64,000 bases of DNA, taken from NCBI GenBank assembly GCA_964484125.1, contig CAZAEK010000010.1:37871-101870 (forward strand), given 5' to 3'. Below, piece after piece: positions 36,490 to 46,038 of the stretch. Positions within the stretch are counted from its first letter, which is position 1. The number at the start of each line of letters is the position of its first letter. The stretch comes from DSSM01 sp964484125 (GTDB lineage Bacteria > Bacteroidota > Ignavibacteria > Tepidaquicellales > Tepidaquicellaceae). Below the pieces are notes generated by a model, which had not been told where the DNA came from, did no database searches, and saw nothing but the letters and a program-made list of their open reading frames with translations. The translations under genes were made by a program, and so were the position numbers.

Positions 36490-38046
36490 GTGAAAATTTA
36501 TTTAAAATTAAAAATATTAATTATTTTAACATTTTTTCATTACTCAGTATTATATTCTCAGCATTTTAATCTTAATACGCAGCTCCAGCAAATAAAAAAT
36601 ACCTACAATATAGTAGGTATGTCAGTTTGTGTTACGAAAAATAATTCTTTGGTTTATTCGGGTTCATTTGGCCTCAGAGATATAAACAGAAATCTTCCTG
36701 TTAATGACAACACTATTTACAGAATAGCTTCAATTTCAAAATATATCACAGCAGTTGCTCTGATGAAATTATATCAGCAGGGTTTGTTTTCTCTTGACGC
36801 CGATGTCAGTACATATCTCGGTTATACTTTAAGAAATCCATACTTCCCAAACGATGTAATTACAATAAGGAAAATTCTTTCTCATACTTCAAGTTTAAGA
36901 GATGGTACGGGCTATAATACATTTCTTAATGCAAGCTATAATCAGAACCCTCCGCCTGCTCTGCAGCAACTTATTACTACATCTGGTTCTTATTATACAT
37001 CTGACATGTTCAGTTCTTCGAAATCTCCCTCAAATAATTATTTTACCTATGCAAATGTTAATTACGGTATAATCGGAACTCTTGTAGAAAAAATTTCCGG
37101 TGTAAGATTTGATATTTTCTGCAGAAATAATATTTTTATTCCTCTCGGACTTACAGCAAGCTTTGTAATAAATGATTTACCAGATATTAACAATGTTGCT
37201 GTTTTATATCGTAAAACAGGTGGCAATTGGGTGCCACAGGCAGATAATTATAATGGTGTGATGCCACCACCAAGAGACTTAACTAATTACGCAATTGGCT
37301 CAAATGCATTGATATTCGCTCCTCAGGGAGGATTAAGAATAAGCGCAAAAGATTTATCCGTATTTATGAGACTAATGCTTAATGGAGGTATTTATAACGG
37401 AATCAGAATATTAAATGATACTACTGTAAACCTTTTACACAATCCAACATGGATATTCAATGGTTCTAACGGAAATAATTACTATGGTATTTTCAACACT
37501 TACGGATTTGGGAGTCACAGAACAACAGATTTGATTCCAAACGAAACTTTATTTGGACACCCCGGAGAAGCTTATGGACTTATCAGCGATTTATACTTTT
37601 CTAAAATTAAAAATTATGGTATAATATTTATAACTAATGGCGGTCAATGGAGTAGCGGTAATTATAGCGGTTGGTATAATGTCGAAGAGGATGTTTTTAA
37701 TTCATGTTATAATCACATTGATAGCTTTCTTGTGAAAACACCTTCATCTGTTACTAAGATACACGAATTTCATCTCGGACAAAACTATCCAAATCCATTT
37801 AATTCAGAAACATATATTTCTTTCAGAATACCCGCATCAAATTCAATATCCGCTCATCTGTATCTTACCGAATTAAAAATATTTGATATTACTGGTAAAG
37901 AAATTCGTACATTATTAAATAAATACTTATTGCCCGGATTTTACAAAATAAAATTTAATTCTGGAGAACTTTCAAGCGGTATTTACTTCTGCAGATTAAA
38001 TTATGGGAACCTTTCAGAAATTAAAACTATGGTTCTCCAAAAGTAA
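36490..38046 (+). CDS. Secreted beta-lactamase-family serine hydrolase with T9SS tail
   Basis: It starts at a GTG with a signal segment (KIYLKLKILIILTFFHYSVLYSQ). The class C beta-lactamase/esterase fold has SxxK in RIASISKYITAVALM, YxN in YANVNYGIIGTLVEKI and HxG in FGHPGEAYGL. The last 80 residues are a T9SS sorting domain (NYPNPFNSETYISFRI, KIFDITGKEIRTLLN). It is thus a surface or secreted D-peptidase/esterase rather than a periplasmic one. True beta-lactam activity is not implied. Confidence 0.9.
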   Translation: MKIYLKLKILIILTFFHYSVLYSQHFNLNTQLQQIKNTYNIVGMSVCVTKNNSLVYSGSFGLRDINRNLPVNDNTIYRIASISKYITAVALMKLYQQGLFSLDADVSTYLGYTLRNPYFPNDVITIRKILSHTSSLRDGTGYNTFLNASYNQNPPPALQQLITTSGSYYTSDMFSSSKSPSNNYFTYANVNYGIIGTLVEKISGVRFDIFCRNNIFIPLGLTASFVINDLPDINNVAVLYRKTGGNWVPQADNYNGVMPPPRDLTNYAIGSNALIFAPQGGLRISAKDLSVFMRLMLNGGIYNGIRILNDTTVNLLHNPTWIFNGSNGNNYYGIFNTYGFGSHRTTDLIPNETLFGHPGEAYGLISDLYFSKIKNYGIIFITNGGQWSSGNYSGWYNVEEDVFNSCYNHIDSFLVKTPSSVTKIHEFHLGQNYPNPFNSETYISFRIPASNSISAHLYLTELKIFDITGKEIRTLLNKYLLPGFYKIKFNSGELSSGIYFCRLNYGNLSEIKTMVLQK

Positions 38047-38107
38047 TAAACTTATTGCTAAAAATGTGTTCTTTAAATAATTTATTTTTACCTTATATTT
38101 TAATTAA

Positions 38108-40669
38108 ATGATAGTCATAGACCTAATTTACAACTTATCCGTGTTGGTGGCTTTAAGCGTAATCTCCGGGTTTATTAGTAATCGGATAGATAAATTTTCT
38201 ATAAATGGAAAAGTTCTTCAGGGCTTATTGTTTGGAATTGTTGCTATTGTTGGAATGCTGAATCCTTTTGTGCTTACAGAGGGAATTATTATTGATGGAC
38301 GTTCAATAGTTATCAGTCTTTGCACACTTTTCTTCGGACCGGTGTCAGGAATTATTTCATCAACTCTGACTGTTCTTTTCAGAGTTTTCTATATAGGCGG
38401 CGGCGGTGCTCTGACCGGAAGCCTTGTTACTGCTTCATCATTCGCAATTGGTCTTTATTACTTTCATTTAAAAAGGAAAAACAGATTCAAATTATCAAAA
38501 CGTAATCTTTATTTCTTTGGTCTGATAGTAAATGGAGTGATGATGATTCTAATGCTCACTCTTCCCGGTAAATATATGAAAGAAGCTTTTCAAATTATTA
38601 CTCCCACTGTTATCGGACTTTATCCTCTGATTACAATTTTAATAGGTAAAGTACTTTATGACCAGGAAGACCTTTTTGAAAGAGAAAGAGCATATAAAAC
38701 TTTAATAGGAAATTTGCCTGGTTTTGCTTATAGATGTATAAACGATAAAAACTGGACTATGATTTATATAAGTGAACAATGTGAAAATATAACCGGATAT
38801 AAACCTGATGAATTTTTAAATAATAATATAATTGCCTATAATGATATAATAAAAGAAGAATACAGAGAATATATATGGGAAAAATGGCAGGAATTACTAT
38901 TACAGAAAAAAATCTTTGAAGAAGAATATCCTGTAATTACTAAATCTGGTGTAGAAAAATGGGTTTGGGAAAGAGGAAAAGGAATATATTCTGATAGCGG
39001 CGAGGTATTATATCTTGAAGGATTTATTTTCGATATTACAAAAATTAAAAGAGATGATGCTATTCAACTAATGCAATACTCTGTTGCAAATGCAATTGTA
39101 AACTCTAAATCTATTAATGAGCTTCTTAATGTTGTTAAAACCGAATTAACTAAATTGATAGATACAAGCAATTTCTTCGTTGCCTCTTATGATGAGAAAA
39201 CCGATACTCTTAAACAGCTGATATGGATTGACGAAAAAGATCAATACAATATATGGAAAGCAGAGAATTCTTTATCAGGACTTGTTGTAAAGAAATCAAA
39301 AACATTATTGTTAAATAAAGATGAAATACTTCAATTAGCAAAAGATAATAATTTAAAACTTCTGGGTACTACTGCAGAATGCTGGCTTGGAGTACCTCTG
39401 AAATCAGGTAATAAGGTTCTTGGGGTAATTGTTGTCCAAAGTTACAATAATAAAAACGCATTCGATAAATCAAGTGCCGATTTACTTGAAATACTTGCAA
39501 ATCAGATAAGTATTTATATTGAAAAGAAAAAAGCAGAAGAAGAGCTGATAATTGCAAAAGAAAAAGCAGAAGAAAGTGATAGACTTAAAACGGCATTTCT
39601 TCAGAATATGTCACATGAAATAAGAACTCCTTTAAACAGTATTCTCGGATTTTCACAGTTGCTTAATGAAGAAACTTTAAAAATCGAAGATGTTAAAAAT
39701 TATTCCGGGTATATTCAATCCGGTAGTAAAAGATTGATGAAACTTATTGATAATATTATTGACATATCAAAAATTGAAAGCGGAGAAGTCAGTATCGATT
39801 ATTCTGCTGTAAATATTCCTAAACTTGTTGACGAAGTATTTGATCAGTTTATTATTGCTGCACAATCACAAAATATAGAGCTAATTCATACAAATCTTAC
39901 AGGAAATAAAAACTTACAAATTGAATCAGATTCATTTAAGCTATATCAGATTTTAACAAACCTTGTTGGCAATGCTCTGAAATTTACTAAAAAAGGATCT
40001 GTTGAGATAAAATATAAATTTATAAATAATGATATAATATTTTCAGTAAAGGATACAGGTGAAGGAATATACCAAAAGCACATTGATAAAATTTTTGAAA
40101 GATTTTATCAGGCAGATATTTCTTTTTCTAGGGGGTATGAAGGTGCAGGGTTAGGACTTGCGATCTGTAAAGGGCTTATTGAAATATTATCAGGCAAAAT
40201 ATGGGTTGAATCTGAAATCGGGAAGGGGACAACATTTTATTTTTCCTTGCCACTTAAAGAAGTAGTTCAAAATATAAAAGCTAAAGAACCAGGAGATATG
40301 AAACCGTTATCCGCCAAAATAATTTTAGTTGCAGAAGATGATGATTCAAGTTTTAAGTTTATAGAAATGCTTCTGGAAAAAGAGAAAATTAAAGTATTAA
40401 GAGCTGTTAACGGAATTGAGGTGCTGGAAATCTGTAAAAACCGTAATGATATTTCGCTTATTCTTATGGATTTAAAAATGCCCCAAATGAATGGTATTGA
40501 TGCAACTAAAGAAGTAAAAAAACTTTATCCTTATATACCAATTATTGCTCAGACAGCTTATGCATTCAGCAATGATAAAGAACTTGCACTTGAAGCGGGT
40601 TGTAACGATTATATAACAAAACCAATTGATAAATCTAAATTATTTGAATGTATTAATAAATACAAATAA
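38108..40669 (+). CDS. Hybrid sensor histidine kinase/response regulator
   Basis: 853 residues. The N-terminal membrane domain (about 1-185) is of the 5TMR-LYT type (GRSIVISLCTLFFGPVSGIISS). Then come PAS/PAC (about 195-310: FAYRCINDKNWTMIYISEQC), GAF (about 325-465), HisKA with His503 in NMSHEIRTPLNS, HATPase_c (NALKFTKKGSVEI, DTGEGI, GAGLGLAICKGL), and a C-terminal receiver with Asp788 in LILMDLKMPQMNG. It is an orphan: no response regulator or obvious target gene is next to it. The signal could be a cell-wall or small-molecule cue. Confidence 0.93.
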   Translation: MIVIDLIYNLSVLVALSVISGFISNRIDKFSINGKVLQGLLFGIVAIVGMLNPFVLTEGIIIDGRSIVISLCTLFFGPVSGIISSTLTVLFRVFYIGGGGALTGSLVTASSFAIGLYYFHLKRKNRFKLSKRNLYFFGLIVNGVMMILMLTLPGKYMKEAFQIITPTVIGLYPLITILIGKVLYDQEDLFERERAYKTLIGNLPGFAYRCINDKNWTMIYISEQCENITGYKPDEFLNNNIIAYNDIIKEEYREYIWEKWQELLLQKKIFEEEYPVITKSGVEKWVWERGKGIYSDSGEVLYLEGFIFDITKIKRDDAIQLMQYSVANAIVNSKSINELLNVVKTELTKLIDTSNFFVASYDEKTDTLKQLIWIDEKDQYNIWKAENSLSGLVVKKSKTLLLNKDEILQLAKDNNLKLLGTTAECWLGVPLKSGNKVLGVIVVQSYNNKNAFDKSSADLLEILANQISIYIEKKKAEEELIIAKEKAEESDRLKTAFLQNMSHEIRTPLNSILGFSQLLNEETLKIEDVKNYSGYIQSGSKRLMKLIDNIIDISKIESGEVSIDYSAVNIPKLVDEVFDQFIIAAQSQNIELIHTNLTGNKNLQIESDSFKLYQILTNLVGNALKFTKKGSVEIKYKFINNDIIFSVKDTGEGIYQKHIDKIFERFYQADISFSRGYEGAGLGLAICKGLIEILSGKIWVESEIGKGTTFYFSLPLKEVVQNIKAKEPGDMKPLSAKIILVAEDDDSSFKFIEMLLEKEKIKVLRAVNGIEVLEICKNRNDISLILMDLKMPQMNGIDATKEVKKLYPYIPIIAQTAYAFSNDKELALEAGCNDYITKPIDKSKLFECINKYK

Positions 40670-40687
40670 ATTTATTTTTAAAAATAT

Positions 40688-41230
40688 ATGATTATATTAG
40701 TTGATATGGACGATGTCCTCGCTGATTTTGATGGTGAAATGTACAGGCGGTGGAAAGAAAAACATCCGGACAAGTACATTGTTCCACCGTCCGAAAGAAC
40801 AAAATTCTATCTCAGGGAAGAAATGCCGGAAGAATACGGAGATTTGATAAAAGAAATATATTCATCGCCCGGATTTGTAGAAAATCTACCTGAAATACCG
40901 GGAGGTATTGATGCAGTAAAAGAATTCAGCGATCTGGGGCATCAGGTATTTATTTGTACAAGTCCACTGATTCTTTACAGAAATAATGTGCTTGAAAAAT
41001 ACCTTTGGGTTGAAAAACATCTTGGAACAGAATGGACTCAGAGATTAATTCTTACAAGGGATAAAACTTTAATAAAAGGTGATATTCTGATTGATGATAA
41101 ACCGGAAATAACAGGTTCAAAAACTCCGGAATGGGAACATATAATTTTTGACAGGAGCTATAACAGGTATGTTAAGGATAAAAAAAGAATGTCGGGCTGG
41201 AAATCTAAACAAGAAGTATTAGGTTTTTGA
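40688..41230 (+). CDS. 5'(3')-deoxyribonucleotidase-like HAD phosphatase
   Basis: 180 residues with the HAD nucleophile motif LVDMDDVLADFDGEMYRRW, FICTSPL (motif II) and DILIDDKPEITGS (motif IV). This matches the NT5C/5'-nucleotidase family that dephosphorylates dNMPs. It starts 18 bp after the kinase gene and overlaps the convergent DinB-superfamily gene by 12 bp. Confidence 0.85.
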   Translation: MIILVDMDDVLADFDGEMYRRWKEKHPDKYIVPPSERTKFYLREEMPEEYGDLIKEIYSSPGFVENLPEIPGGIDAVKEFSDLGHQVFICTSPLILYRNNVLEKYLWVEKHLGTEWTQRLILTRDKTLIKGDILIDDKPEITGSKTPEWEHIIFDRSYNRYVKDKKRMSGWKSKQEVLGF

Positions 41231-41758
41231 AATCAGAGGAACATAAGTCTGTTTAATAAAATCAATATGGTATCTTTCGTGTCCAGCTAAAACAAACAGT
41301 ATTCCATGAACTGTTATTTCGTAATCATTCACATATCCTCTTTGCATCAGGTCGTGATCATCAAAACTTTTAAAAAATAAAATATTAGCTGCCCTGAGCA
41401 ACAATAACTCTTCCTTTAATTCTTTAAGCGGACGTCTGAAAAATCTTCCGTTTTTTACATAATCATCCTGGTCGTATCCGGGAAGCATTTGTTTATCGCC
41501 TCTTGATATTCTTAAAGCCCTTGCAACAAAGAGTCTTTCATTATCTATAAGGTGACCAACTAACTCCTTTAATGTCCATTTACCAAAAGCATATGTCTTA
41601 TCTGCATCTTCGTCTGAGAAAAGGGACAGAGTCTCCTGTAAATCCTGAGATTGTTCGCTTAATATTTCAATTATATTACCTTCCCTGACAAGATTTATAT
41701 ACCCTTCGAAAAACTCCGGGTATTCTTCTTTAAAAGGTTTTCTGTTTAGCATAGGCAA
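41219..41758 (-). CDS. DinB-superfamily (DUF664-like) metalloprotein
   Basis: 179 residues of the four-helix DinB/YfiT fold: FGKWTLKELVGHLIDNERLFVARALRI near residue 68 and VHGILFVLAGHERYHIDFIKQTY near residue 147. The histidines in VGHLID and GHERYHIDF are the usual three metal ligands. Members include thiol transferases that use bacillithiol, which fits the presence of bshB1, but no substrate is proven. Not related to DNA polymerase DinB. Confidence 0.85.
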   Translation of the reverse strand: MPMLNRKPFKEEYPEFFEGYINLVREGNIIEILSEQSQDLQETLSLFSDEDADKTYAFGKWTLKELVGHLIDNERLFVARALRISRGDKQMLPGYDQDDYVKNGRFFRRPLKELKEELLLLRAANILFFKSFDDHDLMQRGYVNDYEITVHGILFVLAGHERYHIDFIKQTYVPLISKT

Positions 41759-41811
41759 AGTTTATTTACAGTAAAATAAAACATTTTTTATTAAATATAA
41801 AGTTATCATCA

Positions 41812-43023
41812 TTATTTTTTTCTGAACAATAATGAGCTGTCTCCATAGCTCAGAAATCTGAAATTATTTTTGAGTGCATAGTTATAGACTTTTGCCCAGT
41901 CTTCCCCGATGAAAGCGGCTACTAATAATAATAATGTGCTTCCGGGCTGATGAAAATTAGTTATCAGTATATCAACAACTTTAAATTCATATCCCGGCAA
42001 TATTATTATCTGTGTCTCCCCGTTTAAAGTATCAAGTTTGTTTTTAAGCATGTAATCATAAATAGCTTCAAGAGATTGCTTAATCGGTATTTTTGTCTTG
42101 TCAATATTATAGGGTATCCATTGTTCAATAAAAAAATAATTTCCTTTGACATTTCCGCTCAGTATTTCAAGTCCAACATAATATAGCGATTCAAGTGTCC
42201 GCATCGTTGTAGTTCCTGTAGATATTATCTGTCTGTTGCCTTTATTAATTAAAGAGCAAATTAATTCTTTAGCGACAGAAAAAAATTCAGGATGCATTTT
42301 ATGTTCTGCAATATTACTTCCGCTAATTGGCTTAAATGTCCCTGCACCAATATGTAATGTTAAAGGTAAGATTTCTATATTTTTTTCTTTTATCTTGTTT
42401 AATAAATCGCTTGTAAAATGTAATCCCGATGTCGGAGCGGCTACAGAACCATTTACATCTGCATATATTGTCTGATATCTAACGGCGTCTTCTTCTTCAT
42501 CTTCTCTTTTAATATATGGCGGAAGAGGAACCTTACCAGATGATGATAAAATATCTCCGAATGAAAAATCTTCAGGCGACCAGGAAAACTCAACAACAGA
42601 ATATTCTCCTTCTTTTTCTCTTTGAGCAGTAATTATTACAATTTTACCATTAATTTTTATTTCTGCCATTAATTTACCTGTCTTCCATTTTGATGAATTG
42701 CCTATCAGACACTGCCATTTAACACTTTTTTTCTGATTTAAAGATTTTTCTATATTGTAAAGCCCGTCAAAAGGTTCAAGGCAAAATATTTCTATTTTAG
42801 CACCAGTCTCTTTGTAAAAAATTAATCTTGCCCTTACAACTTTTGTATTATTAAAAATTAAAAGAGAATCTGTCGGCAAATGTTCGTGAATATTTGCAAA
42901 AAATGATTCAGTAATTTGCTTTTCTTTATAGATTAATAACCTGGATTGATCCCTGTTTTTTAAAGGATACAGAGCAATTTTGTCTTCCGGAAGATAATAT
43001 GTGTAATCTTTAATGTTTAACAT
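41812..43023 (-). CDS. queA: tRNA preQ1 ribosyltransferase-isomerase
   Basis: 403 residues. Family segments include YYLPEDKIALYPLKNRDQSRLL, LLIFNNTKVVRARLIF, GKVPLPPYIKR, VAAPTSGLHFTSDLL, LHIGAGTFKP and ITNFHQPGSTLLLLVAAFIG. It is about 50 residues longer than E. coli QueA (356), with the extra length spread in the middle. It transfers the ribose part of SAM to preQ1 in tRNA to make epoxyqueuosine. Confidence 0.95.
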   Translation of the reverse strand: MLNIKDYTYYLPEDKIALYPLKNRDQSRLLIYKEKQITESFFANIHEHLPTDSLLIFNNTKVVRARLIFYKETGAKIEIFCLEPFDGLYNIEKSLNQKKSVKWQCLIGNSSKWKTGKLMAEIKINGKIVIITAQREKEGEYSVVEFSWSPEDFSFGDILSSSGKVPLPPYIKREDEEEDAVRYQTIYADVNGSVAAPTSGLHFTSDLLNKIKEKNIEILPLTLHIGAGTFKPISGSNIAEHKMHPEFFSVAKELICSLINKGNRQIISTGTTTMRTLESLYYVGLEILSGNVKGNYFFIEQWIPYNIDKTKIPIKQSLEAIYDYMLKNKLDTLNGETQIIILPGYEFKVVDILITNFHQPGSTLLLLVAAFIGEDWAKVYNYALKNNFRFLSYGDSSLLFRKK

Positions 43024-43071
43024 AATGTAAACTACTGAATTTTACATAAATATTAAACATATAATTTGCTA

Positions 43072-43102
43072 TTGCAGATTGTTTTTATATACATTATCTT
43101 TG
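43072..43102 (+). promoter_or_regulatory. Bacteroidetes-type promoter before the cold shock gene
   Basis: TTG (43072-43074), 20 bp, then TATCTTTG (43095-43102), which matches the Bacteroidetes TTG-N19/20-TAnnTTTG consensus. Transcription from here would give a leader of about 150 nt before the csp ATG, as in cold-shock mRNAs. The leader includes the self-complementary CCTCATAGGAGG region near 43158-43169. Confidence 0.45.
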
Positions 43103-43259
43103 AATGTACTTGATTTTTGTTCTTTGGTTTTTAGTTTTACTTTTCCAGATTTAACCCCCTCATAGGAGGCTCCTGCAAGTAACACAATCCAATCCAAAAT
43201 TTCGTAGTGCATGTTCTTAAAATATTGTTAAATTAACACAAGAAAGGAATTTCTACAAA

Positions 43260-43463
43260 ATGGAAAAAGGAACTGTTAAGTGGTTCAACAGTACCAAAGG
43301 TTTCGGATTTATTACCAGAGAAGGCAAATCCGACGTATTTGTTCACTACAAATCAATTATCGGTGAAGGCTACAAATCTCTTAATGAGGGAGATAAAGTA
43401 GAGTTTGAGATCGAAGACGGTCCCAAAGGTCCCCAGGCAGCGAATGTTACAAAAACAGCATAG
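43260..43463 (+). CDS. csp: Cold shock protein
   Basis: 67 residues of the CspA family. It opens with GTVKWFNSTKGFGFITREG (RNP1) and DVFVHYKSIIGEGYKSL (RNP2), then EGDKVEFEIEDGPKGPQAANV. It binds single-stranded RNA/DNA and melts RNA structure. AAAGGA lies about 10 bp before the ATG. A strong terminator follows. Confidence 0.97.
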   Translation: MEKGTVKWFNSTKGFGFITREGKSDVFVHYKSIIGEGYKSLNEGDKVEFEIEDGPKGPQAANVTKTA

Positions 43464-43490
43464 TTTTTCTTGGACTTTTTACTATTTAAT

Positions 43491-43514
43491 AAGGTCGCCA
43501 CGGCGACCTTTTTT
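43491..43514 (+). terminator. Rho-independent terminator after csp
   Basis: The perfect palindrome AAGGTCGCCACGGCGACCTT is followed by TTTT, 27 bp after the csp stop. It may also act on the opposite strand, where the methyltransferase gene ends at 43529. Confidence 0.9.
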
Positions 43515-43528
43515 ATTTAAACGCATTT

Positions 43529-44113
43529 TTACTTTTTAACCAAAATCATAAATAACTCACGCCCTGCCCTCGGCTTTATGGAATTATAGCATAATTCCAT
43601 AACTTTTATATAAAAATATTGCTCAAAATATTTTATATATTCTTCCCTTGTGCCTCCATAAGGAGGTGATTCATTTCCAAACTCGTGATTAAACAAAAGC
43701 CCAACTAACTTTCCGCCCGGATTTAATAAATCAGCGGATTTCTTAGCATATTCTAACCTCATTTTACGGTCAATTGCACAAAAAAATGTCTGCTCTGCTA
43801 TCAGGTCATATTTCCCTTTATGATTAAAATAATCTTCACATATCAGATTCTCTTCCGGGAATCCCGGCTCCCTTCTTTTAAACGATTCCAATGCCTTCTC
43901 TGCTATATCCAATACATATACGTTTTTAAATCCCTTTTTGTAAAGGTATTCTGCCTCGTACCCATTTCCGCTGCCGGGAATAAGAATTTTTATCGAAGTA
44001 TCTTTCAGTCCGTCAAAATACTCTTTCAAAGGAGGTGAGGCATATCCGATATCCCAACCGGTTTCGCCTATATGATATTTATTTTCCCAGTAATGTTTGT
44101 CAAGTTTCTTCAT
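43529..44113 (-). CDS. TPMT-family SAM methyltransferase
   Basis: 194 residues. The thiopurine-methyltransferase family signature is YWENKYHIGETGWDIGYASP. The SAM motif is ILIPGSGNGYEAEYL, then VYVLDIAEKAL and LIAEQTFFCAID. Members methylate thiols, halides, tellurite and the like, and the substrate here is unknown. It is divergent from the dinB polymerase gene. Confidence 0.88.
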   Translation of the reverse strand: MKKLDKHYWENKYHIGETGWDIGYASPPLKEYFDGLKDTSIKILIPGSGNGYEAEYLYKKGFKNVYVLDIAEKALESFKRREPGFPEENLICEDYFNHKGKYDLIAEQTFFCAIDRKMRLEYAKKSADLLNPGGKLVGLLFNHEFGNESPPYGGTREEYIKYFEQYFYIKVMELCYNSIKPRAGRELFMILVKK

Positions 44114-44157
44114 ACAGTAAAATAACAGATGTGAAAATAAAAATCATTACAATTTCC

Positions 44158-44186
44158 TTGACATTGCAAAATATACCATATATATT
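44158..44186 (+). promoter_or_regulatory. Sigma-70-like promoter for dinB
   Basis: TTGACA (44158-44163), a 17-bp spacer and TATATT (44181-44186) lie 21 bp before the dinB start. I see no clear LexA-type box overlapping it. Confidence 0.45.
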
Positions 44187-44207
44187 TATGGCATAAATAA
44201 TAATAGT

Positions 44208-45503
44208 ATGTCTAAAACAAGTTCATATTTCTTTATCCCGCGTGAGGGGACTGATTACGCCGATATTTTCAGGCGTGTCAGAATTATGCCCCTTTATTCC
44301 TTTCCGCATTTTAAGGATTTTAATCCGAAAATAACGGTTCATAAAAACCGTTTCTTTGTTCATATTGATTTTGATGCATTCTATGCTCAGGTTGAACAAA
44401 GAGACAGTCCGAAACTCCGCGGGAAACCTGTTTCTGTTGGCGGTTCTCCGGACGGCAAGGGTATAGTAATGACGGCTTCTTATGAAGCGCGTGCGCTTGG
44501 CATAGATACTGCGATGAGCGTATGGCAGGCAAAAAAAATCTGCCCTGAACTTATTTCTGTTCCCTGCTATGGTCCTAAATATGAAGATATTATGGAAAAC
44601 ATTCAGGATGGTTTAAAGCAGATTGTCCCGGAAGATTGTATTGAAAAATACAGTATTGATGAATGCTTTGTTGACATTACTCCTGTAACAAAAAATTTTG
44701 ACGACGCTATGAAAATTTGCAGGGAAATTAAATATTCCATTAAGCGTAAAGAAAACCTCACCGCCTCGGTCGGATGCTCATGGAACAAGAGTTATGCTAA
44801 AATGGCAACAAAGCTTGAAAAACCTGATGGTCTTACTGTAATTTCACCCGAATTTCAACACCGCCTTCTTTCTCTTCCTGTGAAAAAGCTATGGGGAATA
44901 GGAACTCGCATTGAAAAACGCTTAAATGTAATGAATATCTTTACTGTTGGTGACCTTGCCAAAGCAGATGAATACCGCCTGAAAAAAGAGTTCGGAATCA
45001 ACGGAGTTGTATTCAGAAAAATGGCTCGTGGCGAGGATACATCTGAAATCTTCAGAAAAACCGTTCACGAAAAATCATTAAACCACCACCATACGCTTTC
45101 TGAGAGTATCTATAAAAAAGATGATGTAATTGCAGAGATACGCCGTATCGCAGAATATATCTGTAGAAAACTCCGTTCAAAATCTCTTGTCGCCGGTGCA
45201 TTATGGTTTGTAATCAGATACAGCAACCTGAAATATGCCGGAGGGGAAATTAAACTTCGCTCTTACACAAACGACGACAGGGAAATTTTTGCACACGCAT
45301 TGGAAATTTTCAAATCACTTCCCCACCCGAATGAAACATACAAAGCACGTATGTTCGGAATGACAGTATTCTCTTTACACCAGGATCCTATGAGGGAAAA
45401 TCTCGACCTCTTTGAGAAAAAAGTTCATCTTCCGTACTATGCCCTCGATAAACTTAAATATAAATTCGGAGAAGGAATTATACGCGTAGGAATTGCAACT
45501 TAG
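44208..45503 (+). CDS. dinB: Y-family DNA polymerase IV
   Basis: 431 residues. The catalytic segments are FVHIDFDAFYAQVEQRD and YSIDECFVDIT. The steric filter and dNTP region is GIVMTASYEARALGI. A helix-hairpin-helix follows (LPVKKLWGIGTRIEKRLNVMNIFTVGDLAK), then the little-finger domain. About 45 residues precede the usual start of the palm; a later ATG at 44286 would shorten this. The normal beta-clamp peptide is not obvious at the C-terminus. It copies damaged DNA. Confidence 0.95.
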   Translation: MSKTSSYFFIPREGTDYADIFRRVRIMPLYSFPHFKDFNPKITVHKNRFFVHIDFDAFYAQVEQRDSPKLRGKPVSVGGSPDGKGIVMTASYEARALGIDTAMSVWQAKKICPELISVPCYGPKYEDIMENIQDGLKQIVPEDCIEKYSIDECFVDITPVTKNFDDAMKICREIKYSIKRKENLTASVGCSWNKSYAKMATKLEKPDGLTVISPEFQHRLLSLPVKKLWGIGTRIEKRLNVMNIFTVGDLAKADEYRLKKEFGINGVVFRKMARGEDTSEIFRKTVHEKSLNHHHTLSESIYKKDDVIAEIRRIAEYICRKLRSKSLVAGALWFVIRYSNLKYAGGEIKLRSYTNDDREIFAHALEIFKSLPHPNETYKARMFGMTVFSLHQDPMRENLDLFEKKVHLPYYALDKLKYKFGEGIIRVGIAT

Positions 45504-45549
45504 AAAGCATTTCCATTTATAATTATCATAGTTTTGATTAATTTAAAGT

Positions 45550-46038
45550 ATGGAAAAATTTGATTATAGTATCGGTTATGGTTATGATGTTCATAAACTT
45601 GTAAAAGGCAGAAAACTCATACTTGGTGGAGTTGAAATTCCACACTCCAAAGGTCTCGAAGGTCATTCCGATGCCGATGTTCTTTTGCATGCAATCTGCG
45701 ATGCATTGCTTGGTGCTGCAGGTCTTAATGATATAGGACACCAGTTTCCAAATACAGATGATAAATATAAAAATATTTCAAGTCTTGTTCTTCTTGAAGA
45801 AACTTATAAACTAATTTCAAGGGAAAAATGGAAAATTGTTAACATTGATGCTACTATAGTTCTTGAAGAGCCGAAAATTTATAAATTTACTCCCGAGATG
45901 AAGAAGAATATTTCAAAAATTTTAAAACTTAAAACAATTTCAATTAAAGCAACTACAGCAGAAGGACTTGGTTCAATAGGTAAGAAGCAGGGATGTGAAG
46001 CAAAAGCAGTAGCACTTTTACAGAAAAAATATGCTTGA
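45550..46038 (+). CDS. ispF: 2-C-methyl-D-erythritol 2,4-cyclodiphosphate synthase
   Basis: 162 residues. The zinc ligands lie in GYGYDVHKL and HSDADVLLHAICDALLGAAGLNDIG. HQFPNTDDKYKN and IKATTAEGLGSIGKKQGCEAKAVALL are family hallmarks. It makes the cyclodiphosphate in the MEP isoprenoid pathway. It overlaps the PAP2 gene by 8 bp. Confidence 0.97.
   Translation: MEKFDYSIGYGYDVHKLVKGRKLILGGVEIPHSKGLEGHSDADVLLHAICDALLGAAGLNDIGHQFPNTDDKYKNISSLVLLEETYKLISREKWKIVNIDATIVLEEPKIYKFTPEMKKNISKILKLKTISIKATTAEGLGSIGKKQGCEAKAVALLQKKYA

Noticed and set aside
36490..38046. Antibiotic-resistance beta-lactamase
   Set aside because: The motifs are those of the broad serine hydrolase family and the protein has a T9SS tail; no sign of true lactamase specificity.
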